From Cunninghamia lanceolata (Eukaryota; Streptophyta; Pinopsida; Cupressales; Cupressaceae): a DNA stretch of 64,000 nucleotides. How positions within the stretch are numbered: position 1 is the stretch's first letter; every line of letters starts with the position of its first letter. The stretch is taken from the NCBI GenBank assembly GCA_027924645.1, contig BSBN01000809.1:49692001-49756000 (forward strand), read 5' to 3'. Positions 1 to 11,912 of the stretch are shown one piece after another. The notes below the pieces were generated by a model, which was not told the DNA's origin, made no database searches, and saw only the letters and a program-made list of their open reading frames with translations. A program made the translations under genes and the position numbers.

Positions 1-478
1 GCTTGAGCCAATTTTGGAAATCTCTTTGTTCAATGATGGACATGAAGCTGAAAAAATTCTACCTTATTCTAGCCTTGTGTTAATAGAAAAACAAAAATGG
101 TAAATAGGATGCTCATGCATCTTCTTTGAATTTACGAGCCTGGTAAGCATCACACTTGGGATGAAAGCCTATCTTTCATTCAACATAGCTGCAATGGAGA
201 CTTGCACAATTCTACTCAGCATAGCCCTTCCCTTTTCTGGTTTGCTTGCATTTCCAATCTTGGGCACCCATAGATGCATCTTATCCTATGCCGCCATCTA
301 CAACAGTGACTCCTTTAGTGCAAGAAGTTTGAAATAGCTACTAAAATCATGGAATATGGAGTACATTTATTCAACAGTAGGTGCAAACAATTCTGTAGAA
401 GTTCAGTGCCAAATATAAGCAGCCCCATGATCAGCATTGGGTGCCACACACCATTTAGTTTGGCAATAGAGTATGGCT

Positions 479-642
479 TCGATTGCATAAGGAAAGACTC
501 ATGGGACCTTACTGCGAGATTTTTCCTCATTGGTATGGCCCATACACATAAAGCACGACTTCATTTGCATGAGGAAAGACTTATAGGACCTTACTGAAAG
601 ATTCATCCTCCTTGATATGGCCCATACACCATCACTAAGAAA
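479..642. repeat. Imperfect 82-bp tandem duplication
   Basis: Two adjacent copies share GGAAAGACT near 491 and 573, and GGCCCATACAC near 537 and 619, both 82 bases apart. The copies have diverged by substitutions. A weaker third relative may lie just upstream, around 430-460. Confidence 0.6.
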
Positions 643-1002
643 GTTGGAGATAATGCTTTCGAGTTGAATCTTTGAGCTTATCTTGGTTTGCATCAAGTTC
701 TCAGTGCCAATCTATTGGAACATCACTTCCCACCTTTGTGGGACAGACCAGATGTTGTAGAACTTAAGTTAGTTGGGATCAATTTTGATTGCAAATTTGC
801 AATATTCCAGCTGAAGTGAATGAAATATTGATGTTCAAATGTGCCAAAAACTAAGAGATTCCTTGTTAAGTATCTTCCCTAGGAAAAATGGTTTACAGAA
901 GCTCAATTAGCAAACAACTTTCCACATCGTCTGCAACTTTCTGCAATGGGGGCCATTGCTTTTCAATGAAGGGCTACTGATCTGGGAGGATCTGTGACTT
1001 TA

Positions 1003-1126
1003 GTTGTCTTCACCATGAACTTCAGGTGCAATGGCATTACTTTGTGTCTTGTGTTGTCTTCACCATGAACTTCAGGTGCAATGGCATTACTTTGTGTCTT
1101 ATGTTGTATTCACCATGAACTTCAGG
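1003..1126. repeat. 50-bp tandem repeat, about 2.5 copies
   Basis: The word CACCATGAACTTCAGG recurs at 1011, 1061 and 1111, giving an exact 50-base period. The copies are nearly identical, so this is a young duplication. The ORF running through it is a by-product of the repeat. Confidence 0.85.
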
Positions 1127-2177
1127 ACCCTTCTAGAACATGTGGATGTACCACAAAGTCCTATTCCTCTTCACTTATTCCACACAACTTTGACAGTGTC
1201 AGCCTTGCTCTGCAATGTTTCTAGACAACAACAAAACAGAGGATATGAGTTGATGGAAGGCAATCCATTGTGTTTCTAGTATTTGCCAAGACGTCCCTTA
1301 GTATTCCATTCTTGTATATTAATGTACTATGGCTTTTCGTTGAAGCTAGTCAATAGACAGGTCATAAGATACTACAGTAAACATCTTGTGGCATACTTCT
1401 GATCTCAGATTTTTATAGAACTCTTGCATAATGCTCTCTTACAATTTATAAATATGGTATGGAGTCTTCTCTCTCTTAAATCTTTCTTGTTGTAGCATTC
1501 TGACTGGTAATTTGCTCTCACTCTTGCATTCACTCCCATTCATAAAACATTTAAATATGTTTGTGTGTTGTACCTTGGACACCTTTGGGCCTAGGATCAG
1601 CTATGTGACGGGTGACTTTGGCTTATCCATTTGTTCAATGGTTTGTTGCTCGTTCTTTCCACTTCGGGTGAAGATAGAATTCTCCCATTGCCAACAGTTG
1701 GGCTTCAGTATATTGCCAAATTTATAACTACAAAAACATGTCATCCCTAGTTCTATACTATCAAAACCAGCTGTTGTAAATTGAGGTCACATTTGATAAT
1801 TAATGTCCAAGTGTTTTTACCTTATTCGGGTCAAATAATCCTTCATTTTCCATAAACAAATGTTGAACATCTTGAGTAGCTAGATGAGATTGAAAAATTA
1901 ATTGAGGTCTAGAAAAAAACTAGCACAATGAGGAAAACATTTTGGTAAGAATGCGACAACATAATGTGCAAGCATAAATCTTTTTCACTTGCTTTGAAAT
2001 GGTCTCCTAAGAACCCAAGTTATCTCGACCTTTGAGCACTAGAGAAGGGCCAAACAAAGCTCTTTTGCTAGCTTGGCTTACCAAAATATAACAGAAATAT
2101 CCTTGCAAGGTACTTAGCACAGGGGGTAAAGCATTTCAGATGAATATGATTATTCTCTCAATGAAATTCGTTGATTG

Positions 2178-3238
2178 CAAGGTTACAAGACTTGCCCAGA
2201 CTCAGTGAGTTGCGAGCTGGATGACCCTAGGCAAGTTTGGGAGACTTGGCAATCGGGTACTCGCCGAGTCTGGGCGAGTCTTGCTAGGAAGACTCGGCCA
2301 AGTTAATGAAAATCAAGGAAAAAAAGTGTAAAAAATGGAAAATGGTTAAATGTAAAAGCGTGAAAGTCCAGCATTTTTTGAAGGGTTTGGAGGATTTTTG
2401 AAGGCTATTTAAAAGTAGTAGAATTATGAAAAATGACATGCGCCATGAAGGTCTCTGTGGTATCAAAGGCTTTAATTTGGTCTTGGTGGCGGGGGCTCTG
2501 CCCCTCGACCCCGCCCTGTTGTCCCCAAACCCCAAAAAGGGGCACGACCTTCGCCACAAACAGATTTTGGGCAGTGACTGATCACCCATCACACTAGAGG
2601 AGGTTGATCCACAATCAGGTTGGATCACTGAGGTTGAGGATCTTGTCTTCAGTGATGAGGACCTTGCATGGGTTGACTAGGTGGATAGAGAGGTAGAGGC
2701 AAGTAGCCATGGCAGAGGACGATAGAGCACGAGTAGACGCCTTGAATGTTGGTGTGAGTGTCACTGAGACATAGACATATATCATGGCTGCATCATCATC
2801 CATGACCTATCTTAGATGTCCACGCAAGACTTGTTGTAATATTGGGCTGAGTGATGCAGGCTCCTCTGAGCCATAGACTTCTAGTTTTTGTTTTGATATT
2901 TGTTTTGAACTTTTTATGCCATGGATTTCATGTTCCTTGAGTTTTGTATACATTTGAAAATATTTATATATCTAAATGTGTTATTTCCTTTAGCTAAAAT
3001 TTGCGTTTATACTTATGTGATCGATGTATACTTGTGTATGTGATCAAAGTAGCTTCTATTCGATGAGTTTATTATGTCTTTAAGGTTTATTTATTAAAGG
3101 GTGCATGAAACAAGTTTTAAATCATTAAAAATCTCTGAATTTCATGGGTTTTTCAATTTGTCAAGTCTTTGACAAGTCTGAGTCTGGGTCAAAAATCAGC
3201 TTGCCGAGTCTTTGGGCGAGTCTGAGTCTTCAACACTG
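2178..3238. mobile_element. Non-autonomous hAT-superfamily DNA transposon
   Basis: The element is 1061 bp and is flanked by a perfect 8-bp direct repeat GTTGATTG at 2170-2177 and 3239-3246, the duplication length expected for hAT. The left end reads CAAGGTTACAAGACT and the right end, read inward, CAGTGTTGAAGACT, forming imperfect terminal inverted repeats. Subterminal regions are rich in GACTCGCC/GGCGAGTC words in both orientations, as in plant hAT subterminal repeats. Inside, 2454-2580 is unusually GC-rich. Near 2650-2680 the plus strand encodes DEDLAWVD followed by a stop, which could be a remnant of a transposase C-terminus (inference). No intact transposase remains, so any movement would need enzyme supplied in trans. 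Confidence 0.85.
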
Positions 3239-3246
3239 GTTGATTG

Positions 3247-6200
3247 TGATGATCCTGAAGTGCTGCCTTGTAACCTGCTTATTATTGCACGTATATTTAA
3301 TTAACCAAAGATATGTTTGGGTTTTAAAATTTCAAATTAGAAAAACAAAGCATTAGCAGAAATTATAACTGTGTCAGCAAATGAAAGAAATTTGAATGGC
3401 AATGTAATGCGAATGTTTTATATGCGTAGGCACCATCTTGAGAAGCCAATTAGGTCAGTCATTGCATTTTGGTTGCTGAAGTATGAAATTAGTCATTTCA
3501 AGGCTGAGTTTTCATTCCGTGGGTTATGAAAACTGTTAGGATGGAGGAAAATATTCTCAGCATATGGGTAAATTTCAAACGTTATAAAAATGTTATAAGT
3601 ATGATTTAATGAGACCACATAAACTTGATATTCTAAATTTGAGGCTAATGCAAAGCTTTATGCAAGCTGGGAATTTCAGAGGCATTTTTATTTTTTAGAC
3701 ATTCACACACCTCCATTTCCATGAATGCATAATTGAAAGCCTTAATGGAAGCATGATGGGACATACCTCAAGAAGTGTGTATTTAGTTATTGTAGGAAAT
3801 CAAACTTTCTTTTTGTTTTCCTTCTATGCTTTTTCTTCCCTCTATCCTGGGATCAGCCAGCCTGATTAACGTGTGATTGAGCATTTGATAGGGTGGGTAT
3901 TTTAGGCTGATTTGTTAAAGGGTTTAACTTTAACTTTTAAGACCAATTTAAACCTTGCTGAAGTTAATTTTAAGTTCTTTGCTGTCATGTGAATTTGCTA
4001 GTCAATGGGTTAATTGCGAGCACCATATGAAAGAAACTGCTTATTTTGTAATGAAGGAAAGCCAAATAAAATAACATGAGGTTGTTTTCGGCCAATTTTA
4101 TTGCTAAAAAGATGTCTCTAGACTTGTTCAGCTGTTTTTTCTTTATAAACTCCTGCATTGGTTATGAATCATGATACGTGTAATTTATCATAGTTGCAGA
4201 ATGTTCTTTTTCTTTTCATGCTTAACAAACGCTAATCATCTACTGAGCTTAATTCATTGCGTTTTAGGAATTTTCATTGAGTTTGAATTGTGATACAAAT
4301 GAGTCTTAATTAGGGGCAGCAATATGCTTGGCTTGCAGCATGGGATAGTTTGCATGCAATTCTAGTTTACCGTCTCTTTATGTATTGTGTATGGCTTACA
4401 TTTTTGCAGGAAATGATATTCAATGAAAAACCTCTTGACATCTGATTATTTGGGCACTATTTAAGGCCTTCCAAAGTAAATATCTCTATTAAAATGTACA
4501 TGCATTATACAATGATGCTGGGATGTTATCAAGCTGTGGCAGGGTGCATTCCAAGTTATTCTTTTATAACCAATGGAAGTTCATGTGATGGCTAAGGCGG
4601 CAAGACATTTTTCTTGTTGCAACTACTATGTGACAGGTTCCAGTTTCCTCACCAGAAACTCATTGTTCGTTTGTCAGTAAGTGTATACAAGTTAATGGAT
4701 GAGTCGAGATTATTCTGTATGTTGTAACTGGAAAGATCATATTGATCTTGAATAATTCTTGTGTAATCTAAAATTATGTTCTTGCAATTCGTATTTTTCT
4801 ATCTGCTATCTTATGTTGTTTTATGAATGTGTGGTGTTATTATAAGATTTTTACTGTATCTTTGCTTTGGGGAAGCCTCTCTGAAATCCATAATCTATGC
4901 CTTAGCCTATTATGTGACCAGGAAATATAACTAGAACTTCATCTGAATACATAGGTTCTTGGTTTAGAAACTTTTTTGTTGTTATGTTGCAGTAAGACCT
5001 GGGGAGCGATTGAAAAATAGGGGCCAAAATTGATTGTGGCTGTGAGTCAACTTTGCTCGATAAATATCCATAATTGAAATACTCTGCTTCTCATGTCATT
5101 TTTAGTCACTAAGATCCCTGTTTACAATTCTCATATAATTGCCCTTCCTGTCTAGGAGTGACACATTAAAAGCTATTTGACAGCAGGAAAAGGAGGAGGT
5201 TATTTAGAGTGTTAAATAAGGCCCAAATATACTATTTACAATGTCATTTTTCCCTTTTCCCTTTGAGGAGCTTGAAACAAGTGATGACCAAAAATGCTTT
5301 AATTTTGTCACCGAACAAGGTTGTGGTAGCTGATATTTCTTTGCAGTCATCTGTTAACGGGACTGTCTGGCATCTTTTATCTGCAGGCCCAGGATTTATT
5401 ATTTTACATAACATTTTTCTTACTTGGAGAGTGTTAAGCAAATTATACTATGTTCCCACCGTTTTGAGACAGGGATGGCAAGAAATGCCGAGACTGTGTC
5501 TTGGGGACGACAGTTCTTGAAGACCATTTTTTAGGAACGAGAGTATATCAAAATTTTAAATATAAAAAGGGCAAATTTTTACATAATACAATTCAGAATA
5601 TAAATATCAGTCTTCTCTTGATGCGTGGTTTTTAAATTTTAATCCTCTTGCAAAGCAGACATAAATTGTTTGTTTAGATTACAACAAACGTTTTTTCGAC
5701 TGAATTGTGGTATGAATGATTGTTCAAAATGATGGGCATCAAGCTATCAAAATACATGTAATATCTGATCAATCTGTGCTGATAAAGTCGATCACATTAG
5801 ACCATATTTGAGTACAAACTTAATTTTGTCCATTGGCTTCATAATGAACATAAAACAAGTGCAAGACTCTTGATCACAATACTACTGCAGACCCTTGACT
5901 ATGAGAATTTTCCAATATGGTGGTGTCTAGTTACAACATCTTGAAGGAAATTGTACAAAAGAAAACCAATTCATGCTCCCATTAAATCCAAAGAGGGAGT
6001 GAATGTTAGCATGATTGTTCTTATTGTTGAAGAAGCATTTGGAAGAATGTTTTACAACTTTTACTCTTTACCAAGTAGTTCACAAAGCATATCTAGTCAG
6101 CAAACCCTTGCTCAGAAATGCAAGCCTGATTATCCGTTTTCATTGTAACAAAAATGTCTTCCTTCCCACCCAGGTGGTTTAAACAAATTTTATGTAAGAA

Positions 6201-6317
6201 AAATTTCTCCCTTCATTCGGTATGCCTCACACCACATTTTATTCCATTGTTTTTACTGTGTTTTTTTTTAAATCTATTTTTTAGTGTGATTTCTGCGGGG
6301 ACATGTGGTTGTCCCAA
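3247..6317. other. Long non-coding stretch
   Basis: About 3 kb of AT-rich sequence without a supported gene. The longest frame (5209-5520, plus, 103 codons) has no recognisable motif. Pyrimidine tracts followed by CAG near 4410 and 5385 resemble splice acceptors, so an intron of a host gene extending beyond the window cannot be excluded, but there is no exon evidence. Confidence 0.5.
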
Positions 6318-6441
6318 GGGCATTTCCTGAAATTTTGAGGCATTTCTTGAATGTTTCTCGAAAACTTGGAGGATCCTCAGGGCATTCCCTGAAATTTCGA
6401 GGCATTTCATGGATGTTTCTCCAAATTTTGGTTTTGCGGGG
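6318..6441. repeat. 62-bp tandem duplication
   Basis: GGGCATTTCCTGAAATTT at 6318 recurs as GGGCATTCCCTGAAATTT at 6380. Both are followed by GAGGCATTTC and ATGTTTCTC, so two units of 62 bases abut. The overlapping minus-strand frames are by-products. Confidence 0.75.
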
Positions 6442-7427
6442 ATGAACAGGGACACCCAAGAAAACAATGACTTGCAATTTATCAGTTTTTAGAGCAAAGC
6501 TGAACTTTAGTTTCCTGAAATTTTTATGTAATTTTAAAGATGGGAAGAGTTTACAAATAACATTTTCAATGAAATACATCATCATAGCTATACATGAATC
6601 TCCAGCATGCTCTCATGCTTCAACAATATACCTGCAATAAAATCAAGGTGACCATTATCTCAATCAAGAACTCCTCTCATCCTTCAACATGCCACGATGG
6701 AAGAAAAGGAACATGTCAAGGTGAAGATGCACCAATCCAAAGAACGCAAGCATCAAATCCAAATGATAACAAAGGCTCCAAGCTGTTGTCAAAGGTATAC
6801 ATCAAACCATCCATACCTTCTAGGTATCAACATCATCATCAAAGTCATGGAAACAATATTTCCAACCCATATACCGCAACTACAAGCTCCCTGTTTAAAA
6901 CCTGTCAATGAAGAACTCACACATTCAGAAACTCTCACTCCATGAGTAATGTCAAATCTAAAAATAGATCAAAGCATACCAAGTCTACCAATCAATACTC
7001 AAACCAAGGTGTGGCCAATGATCAAACCATGTAGTACCAAGAACAATCACAATGATCCACACATGCAACACAAAACATTGTATACTCCCTCACAACATGT
7101 TACTATAACTCTCCCAAGTCGAACCATATTAACATGAACAGGTCCAGGAAGTAGCCATAGAACAAAAGAGAGAAAACCTATAGATCATATCATGTACCTC
7201 AAAGTGCTAAGTTATGTCAAGTATGATCTCCTTTAAAACCCCAAATAAAAACCCTTTACAACAACCAACCACTCAATCTCATAGATCAAATGAAACATAT
7301 ATATCATGCAATAACCAACATGGATGCAAGCCTCTCTAACCAAGGAATATAAACTCAAAAAGACATTAAAATTATCCAGATTCCCAAGTTGGGCACCATA
7401 TTCTAGAAACTTCCTCTATAAGATTGC
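6442..7427. other. Non-coding, CA-rich stretch
   Basis: Plus-strand composition is rich in A and C, with many CAA/ATC words. The frames at 6594-6911 and 6697-6945 overlap each other and show no motif. It could be upstream LTR sequence of the copia element that follows, but I cannot place an LTR start. Confidence 0.35.
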
Positions 7428-7760
7428 ATTTTTCTATTTAACAAAAGCTATAGGAGTGTTGAGTACGAGAGTTGAATGTTTATAGGCACACAGGTGCAGT
7501 CAGATTGGATGCAGGATTGAAAGAAATTGATGTATTGTAATCTCTTTGCAGATAATACAAATTTTCCCTCTTTCCTTGGTGGAGTTTTTTACCTAAAAGT
7601 GTTTTCTCAACGTAAATCTCTGTGTTGTGTATGGCTCTTGAGTATTTTTGATTTCATTATTGTTAATTCGTATCTCCATTGATATTCTATAGTTTAAATT
7701 CTAGATTTATAAGTTTTAATTTAGATTTAAATATTGTAGCAGTTTCCTTAATTTCTACCA
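7428..7760 (+). repeat. 5' LTR (right part) of copia element G
   Basis: The sequence ends in ACCA directly before a primer-binding site and carries features of R-U5 in copia LTRs, including GGAGTTTTTTACC followed by a CAACGTAAATCTC block. A similar arrangement is seen in the LTR at 62343-63393. The left boundary is not determined, and I found no second LTR of G in the window. Confidence 0.5.
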
Positions 7761-7762
7761 TT

Positions 7763-7774
7763 TGGTATTAGACC
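7763..7774 (+). other. Primer-binding site of G (initiator tRNA-Met type)
   Basis: TGGTATTAGACC lies two bases after the LTR end. It differs by two bases from TGGTATCAGAGC, the site complementary to the 3' end of initiator tRNA-Met that is usual in plant copia elements. Confidence 0.65.
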
Positions 7775-7847
7775 CTGGCCAACGTTACTTATTAGGTGGA
7801 TGTGTGTGTTTTTTGTGCTATAGTAGGAGTTCTAGTTTTACAGATCT

Positions 7848-8275
7848 ATGTGTGGAAATCATGGAGCTGCATCTACATCTCGGTTAGACATTGAACAATT
7901 TAATGGAGCAAACTACGAGTTGTGGAAGCTAAAAATGAAGGATCTACTTGAAGAGAGGGATCAATGGTTGGTGGCATTAAAAGAAAAGAAACCCGATACA
8001 ATCACCAAGATGAGCGGGACAAGATGAATAAAAATGCATGAGGCACAATCTAGTTGTGTCTTGCAAATCATGTCCTATTGAATGTCTCTGAAGAAAAGAC
8101 TGCATATTCTTTATGGAAACAATTGGGTGAGATCTACCAAGTCAAGAGTGATAAACAAACTATATTTGAACAGAAAATTATTTTTTTCCAAAATGAAGGA
8201 AGGTGATTTAATTGCCAAGAATTTAAATACTTTTAATTTAATTTTGAGTCAATTAGCCTTTGTAGATGTTAAGGT
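7848..8275 (+). pseudogene. gag: Copia gag N-terminal fragment (element G)
   Basis: Translation from the ATG at 7848 gives a short leader, then FNGANYELWKLKMKDLLEE, the tryptophan-containing motif typical of the N-terminus of plant copia Gag (UBN2/DUF4219 type). A stop follows after about 60 codons. Homology continues in other frames (LEQIxxVK-like and DLIAKNLNTFNLIL) to the point where element D's LTR starts. The frame is therefore decayed by at least two frameshifts. The rest of the element is not adjacent, because D was inserted at 8275/8276. Confidence 0.75.
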
Positions 8276-8290
8276 TGTTGAACACACCTA

Positions 8291-8325
8291 GATACTGAGA
8301 GGGGGGCGGTGGGTGAATCAGTATC
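8291..8325 (-). promoter_or_regulatory. Terminal LTR hairpin, D version
   Basis: Stem arms GATACTGA (8291-8298) and TCAGTATC (8318-8325) are exact reverse complements around a G-rich loop (C-rich on the element's own strand). Equivalent hairpins with different stem bases occur at the ends of the A, B and C LTRs. Confidence 0.75.
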
Positions 8326-8514
8326 TTCAAAAACTTAAACCCTCAGCACGATGCAAATTTAGTCTTCTAACAAGATCAACAATCCTTAAATAGATCAACA
8401 ATGAAATATAAAGCAATGAACACACATGCACAAGATAACACCAGATATACGTTGAAAACCCAAGTAGAAAAAAACCACAGTTCAAGAAATCTCACAATAT
8501 ATATGAACAAGATT

Positions 8515-8734
8515 GGGGGTCACCCCAAAGCCCGCTTGGTTAATAGAGGAGGCTTAAGTCTCGGGTTTGCTCCCCGAGGTCTTGGGTTTGACTCTGAGGA
8601 CCTACTTCTAAGATGCACTGGTTCTGCGGGTGAGTGGGTGCATCCCCAGGGGGATTAGTCTCGCCCCAACTCGCCTCAGGTACCCAAGATACGGGCTGTT
8701 GGGCGCTGGGCCGGGTCGCGGGGATACCCCCGGG

Positions 8735-8777
<43 letters not shown>
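8515..8777 (+). mobile_element. tRNA-derived SINE with a (TA)n tail
   Basis: About 263 bp, flanked by an 18-bp target duplication ATATATATGAACAAGATT at 8497-8514 and 8778-8795, with one mismatch. The 5' part contains a pol III B-box-like GGGTTTGACTCTG near 8583-8595 and a weaker A-box-like stretch around 8539-8555. The body is GC-rich and ends in a TA microsatellite. Long imperfect target repeats plus an internal pol III promoter and a simple-sequence tail are the SINE hallmarks. No tRNA cloverleaf is intact, so it is not a functional tRNA gene. The family name is not determined. Confidence 0.75.

Positions 8778-8784
<7 letters not shown>
8736..8784. repeat. (TA)n microsatellite
   Basis: About 24 uninterrupted TA units form the SINE tail and merge into the AT-rich target duplication. 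Confidence 0.9.
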
Positions 8785-8788
<4 letters not shown>

Positions 8789-10467
8789 CAATATTACAAT
8801 TTGTTTTAAGGCTCACTGCCTAAGGAAGCACACTACTCCCTGAAGGACTTGTAGCCTAAGGCGCACAACCTTAGGGCAAGATACAACGGACTTGCACGTT
8901 GAGGTGCACAACCTCAGGGCAAGATACAAGGACCTGATGAGACTCAGACTCACTATCTCAGAGTAGGATACATGAAACTTTGAATTTACAACATATGTAG
9001 TCAACAATACTCTGTTGACCGAGGTGTTGAAGCGCATCTGATCTATATCTTTCACAGCTCACTTTCTCTACTGCATTATTCCACACACATTCCACACTCC
9101 CACACTCTACAACTGATTTGTTCTTCCATTTATATCCTCTGCAATATCACAAAACACCAATTAGGTTAGCAAGAACAAGAGACAAACAATGACATCAATA
9201 AGTCGGCCACAAAACACAAATGTGGTGAAAGCGATCCTATCCAGAAGATAGAGAGGACCAAAAACAACTTATTACATCTTCCAATGTGATCCCAAACAAC
9301 AAACACACTGGCGCATAGCATCCCAAGTCGGCAAAAAGGAAATGTGCAGAAGAAACGCGTAGCTCTTTACCAGTCGGCCCAAAAACACATCTTCCAACTG
9401 AATTTACTCAATGCGGTTCTCAACAGGATAGGGTAGGACTCAACACATCTTAACACAACATCAATTGTTGGTGCAAACCCCCAAACACATAGCGCAAGCA
9501 AGATAATAAGCCCTGTTGGCCAGATATCCACAAGTTTTCAGAAAACTAACACAAAACAATATGCAGCCTCAAAGAGATTAACCATTGATGTGTGGACCAC
9601 AAAGAGACGTTCCATGAACATCTAGCATTACTTCCATATACTTCTTTCTCATTGTCATGCCAAAAACAGCGAGCGCAAACCAAACAGAGACATAACACTT
9701 GATCCAGGAAGCCAGAAGACACAATCATGAGATAGAACATTTACAAACCAACTTGCAGTGAACATCATACCATAAAAGCTAAACTAAGACACTGCACAAA
9801 CACTAAGAGAACACCCACTAAGCCGCATGAATAGAAACAACAACGCAGAGAAACGCGGAGCATTTTCCAAACTAGTCCTGACAAGCAACCAAACTGCCAA
9901 CTCACTGCAATTACCATAAACCTCGGCAACATTGGTGACCTGAAAAGATAATAGTGCAATGTCCATAGAACAATGACACTAGATCCCAAACCGCAAGACT
10001 ATATCTTCAAAGGCGGAGGAATGCAGAGCATTCTCCCAATCAGTCTTCAAGGCAACTTCTTGCAGCAGAAACCTTCACCAACATTCAGAGACCAAAGCCT
10101 TCTTGTAGCAACACATAATTCCTTGGGAACAACATGAGAGAACATACAACATGCTACAAAGCATCAGCGACATCTCCCCAACATCAACATTACTTCTAAT
10201 CCTCATCTTAATACTTCTAATCCCCATCTTAATGCTTCCAATTCTCATCTTAATATATCATGATATCATCTCTGCTGACAACAAACATACTCAATACTAC
10301 TTTAATTGACATTAAATAAAGCATGACATCCAACCATGAGCATCAATATCACTATTAGCACACCATCAAAGCATACCATCAACATAAGCATCAATGAAAA
10401 CCCAAAACGAGTCTTGACATCAATGACAACCACACTAGTGACAACCTTAGGTAACATATGTGCAACA

Positions 10468-10760
10468 ATCTCCCCCTTTGGCATTGATGGCAACGCACCC
10501 CTGCTCATTCTCCCCCATTGACATCAAGGACAAAGGGCAAAGGTCTTTATTTAAATCATCAAAACATTCTCAACAACTGCACTTCTCCTTCATGCAATTA
10601 TACATGCTCCCCCTATCAGCAACAACCAACCAACTACTAACTCCCCCTGAGAGGTAGCTCACATCAATCTAGGAGAAAAGGGTATGACATGAATTTCTCC
10701 CCTTGGATAGATGCACCATCTATGCATCTAGTTAGAAGGAGGGGCAATAACCCCTAGATT
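10468..10760 (-). other. 3' untranslated region and polypurine tract of D
   Basis: Read on the minus strand, GCCAAAGGGGGAGAT (10468-10482) lies directly before the 3' LTR and is the polypurine primer for plus-strand synthesis. Two more purine-rich GGGGGAG words lie upstream, near 10510 and 10605. The same arrangement occurs in elements A, B and C. Confidence 0.8.
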
Positions 10761-11646
10761 CTACCAGATATACTCAAAATTATCCTTTGAAAGTGCCTTA
10801 GTGAAGATATCTACAATCTGATCCTTAGTAGGAAAATACTCCAATCTGACTTCTTGTTCTACAACCTTCTCTCTTAGAAAGTGATACCAGATAGAAATAT
10901 GTTTGGTCCTTGAATGCATCACCGGATTCTTGGAAACATTTATTGCACTGGTATTATCACATAATATGGGAATGGGTTCATCATACACCACCTTTATATC
11001 CTTCAAAGTCTGCTTCATCCAAAGCACTTGGGTGTAGCAAGATGCTGCAACAATATACTTAGCTTCTGCTATGGATAAGGATACTGAGCCCTGCTTCTTA
11101 CTAAACCAAGAGACCAATCTGTCTCCTAAGAAAAATGCACTTCGACTGGTGCTTCTTCGGTCATCCACACATCATGTCCAATCAACATCAATATAGGCAC
11201 TCAATGAAAAGTTATCATCCTTCTTATACCACAAACCATAATATGGAGTTCCCTTCAAATATCTGAATATTCTTTTTGCTGCCTTCTCATGAGTTTGCTT
11301 AGGATTAGCTTGATATTTGGCAACCAAACATATTGCATGCATAATATTAGGTCTAGAAGCAATCAAGTACAATAATCCTTTAATCATAGATCTATAGACT
11401 CTGATCAACCTTAGGTGACTCATCAACCTTTCTCAAGTGACAACCATTAACCATAGGAGTACTTACTGGTTTGGAATCCTCCATGCCAAATTTCTTCAAC
11501 ATCTCTCTAACATACTTAGCCTAAGAAATAAAGATACCATCATCTAGATGAGTAATTTGAAGCCCAAGGAAGAAAGACAACTCACCAATCATAGACATCT
11601 CAAACGTTTTCTACATCTCTTCTGCAAACTTCTTACACATATTATC
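10761..11646 (-). pseudogene. pol: Copia RT C-terminus and RNase H (element D)
   Basis: Minus-strand translation gives the end of copia reverse transcriptase (GELSFFLGLQI, then KYVREMLKKFGMEDSKPV) followed by RNase H. RNase H motifs include RYLKGTPYYGLWY, the stretch around VDW with a TGA stop just after it (near 11170), RRSTS..AFFLG..LVSW, and AEAKYIVAAS. It ends DQIVDIFTKALSKDNFEYI, as copia Pol does. At least one further stop lies near 11520. The 5' part of Pol is missing because the sequence changes abruptly to an LTR at 11647. It is closely related to element C. Confidence 0.9.
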
Positions 11647-11912
11647 TGTTGCAAGTATGGGCCTAACCGGTGTTGTCATTGATGTCAACATACTCCTATT
11701 GCATTAATGATAAGGATTGGATGAGCTGTGAGCTGAGGATATTGAGAAAATTAGTCTCAATTAGGAACAGTGAAGAACAATGATGACAGTAAGGCAAACG
11801 TCCAAGATAGGATGAGTATTCGAGGATGCGGATTAAAGGGTTTGTAGATATGTGTCTCAAGGTGGTCCAATAGAGATTTCAGAGGTCTGCATGAAGATCT
11901 AAAGAAGGTGTT
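11647..11912 (+). repeat. 5' end fragment of a C-type copia LTR
   Basis: Starting TGTTGCAAGTATGGGCC, this matches the first part of the C LTR at 35255 (shared blocks GTTGTCATTGATGTCAACAT and GAGGATATTGAGAAAATTA). After about 265 bp it switches without a boundary motif to the opposite-strand LTR of element A. It is a truncated LTR, joined by deletion or recombination. Confidence 0.7.

Larger units (their letters stand above)
1..2169. other. Non-coding flank with no supported gene
   Basis: I see no convincing gene here. Open frames are short and lack recognisable motifs. On the minus strand, about 120-300 reads as plausible protein in short blocks, but only across in-frame stops and frame changes. 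That would fit a very old gene fragment, or chance. Two small tandem repeats inside are listed separately. No splice pattern, promoter or retroelement signature is clear. Confidence 0.5.
8276..10467 (-). repeat. 3' LTR of copia element D (contains a SINE)
   Basis: On the minus strand the LTR begins TGTTGCACATATG at 10467, immediately after a polypurine tract, and ends ...GTGTTCAACA at 8276. The terminal hairpin GATACTGA/TCAGTATC lies at 8291-8325. A minus-strand TATA box lies near 9128-9137. Its length of 2192 bp includes a SINE and its duplicated target site; without these it is about 1.9 kb. It interrupts the copia gag of element G. The short minus-strand ORFs at 9546-9989 are by-products. 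Confidence 0.75.

Noticed and set aside
1..300. Host gene fragment on the minus strand
   Set aside because: Readable blocks are short, interrupted by stops and frame changes, and match no family I can name.
3144..3356. 70-codon plus ORF
   Set aside because: Overlaps the hAT right end and its flank, crossing the element boundary.
5455..6465. Second hAT-like element suggested by GGGATGGCAAG and GGGACACCC words
   Set aside because: I could not find matching inverted ends or an 8-bp target duplication.
8520..8600. Possible tRNA gene
   Set aside because: It has a B-box-like motif, but no acceptor stem or cloverleaf can be formed, and a long target duplication marks a SINE.
9546..9989. Minus-strand ORFs with hydrophobic stretches
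   Set aside because: They lie within LTR D; three overlapping frames without motifs.
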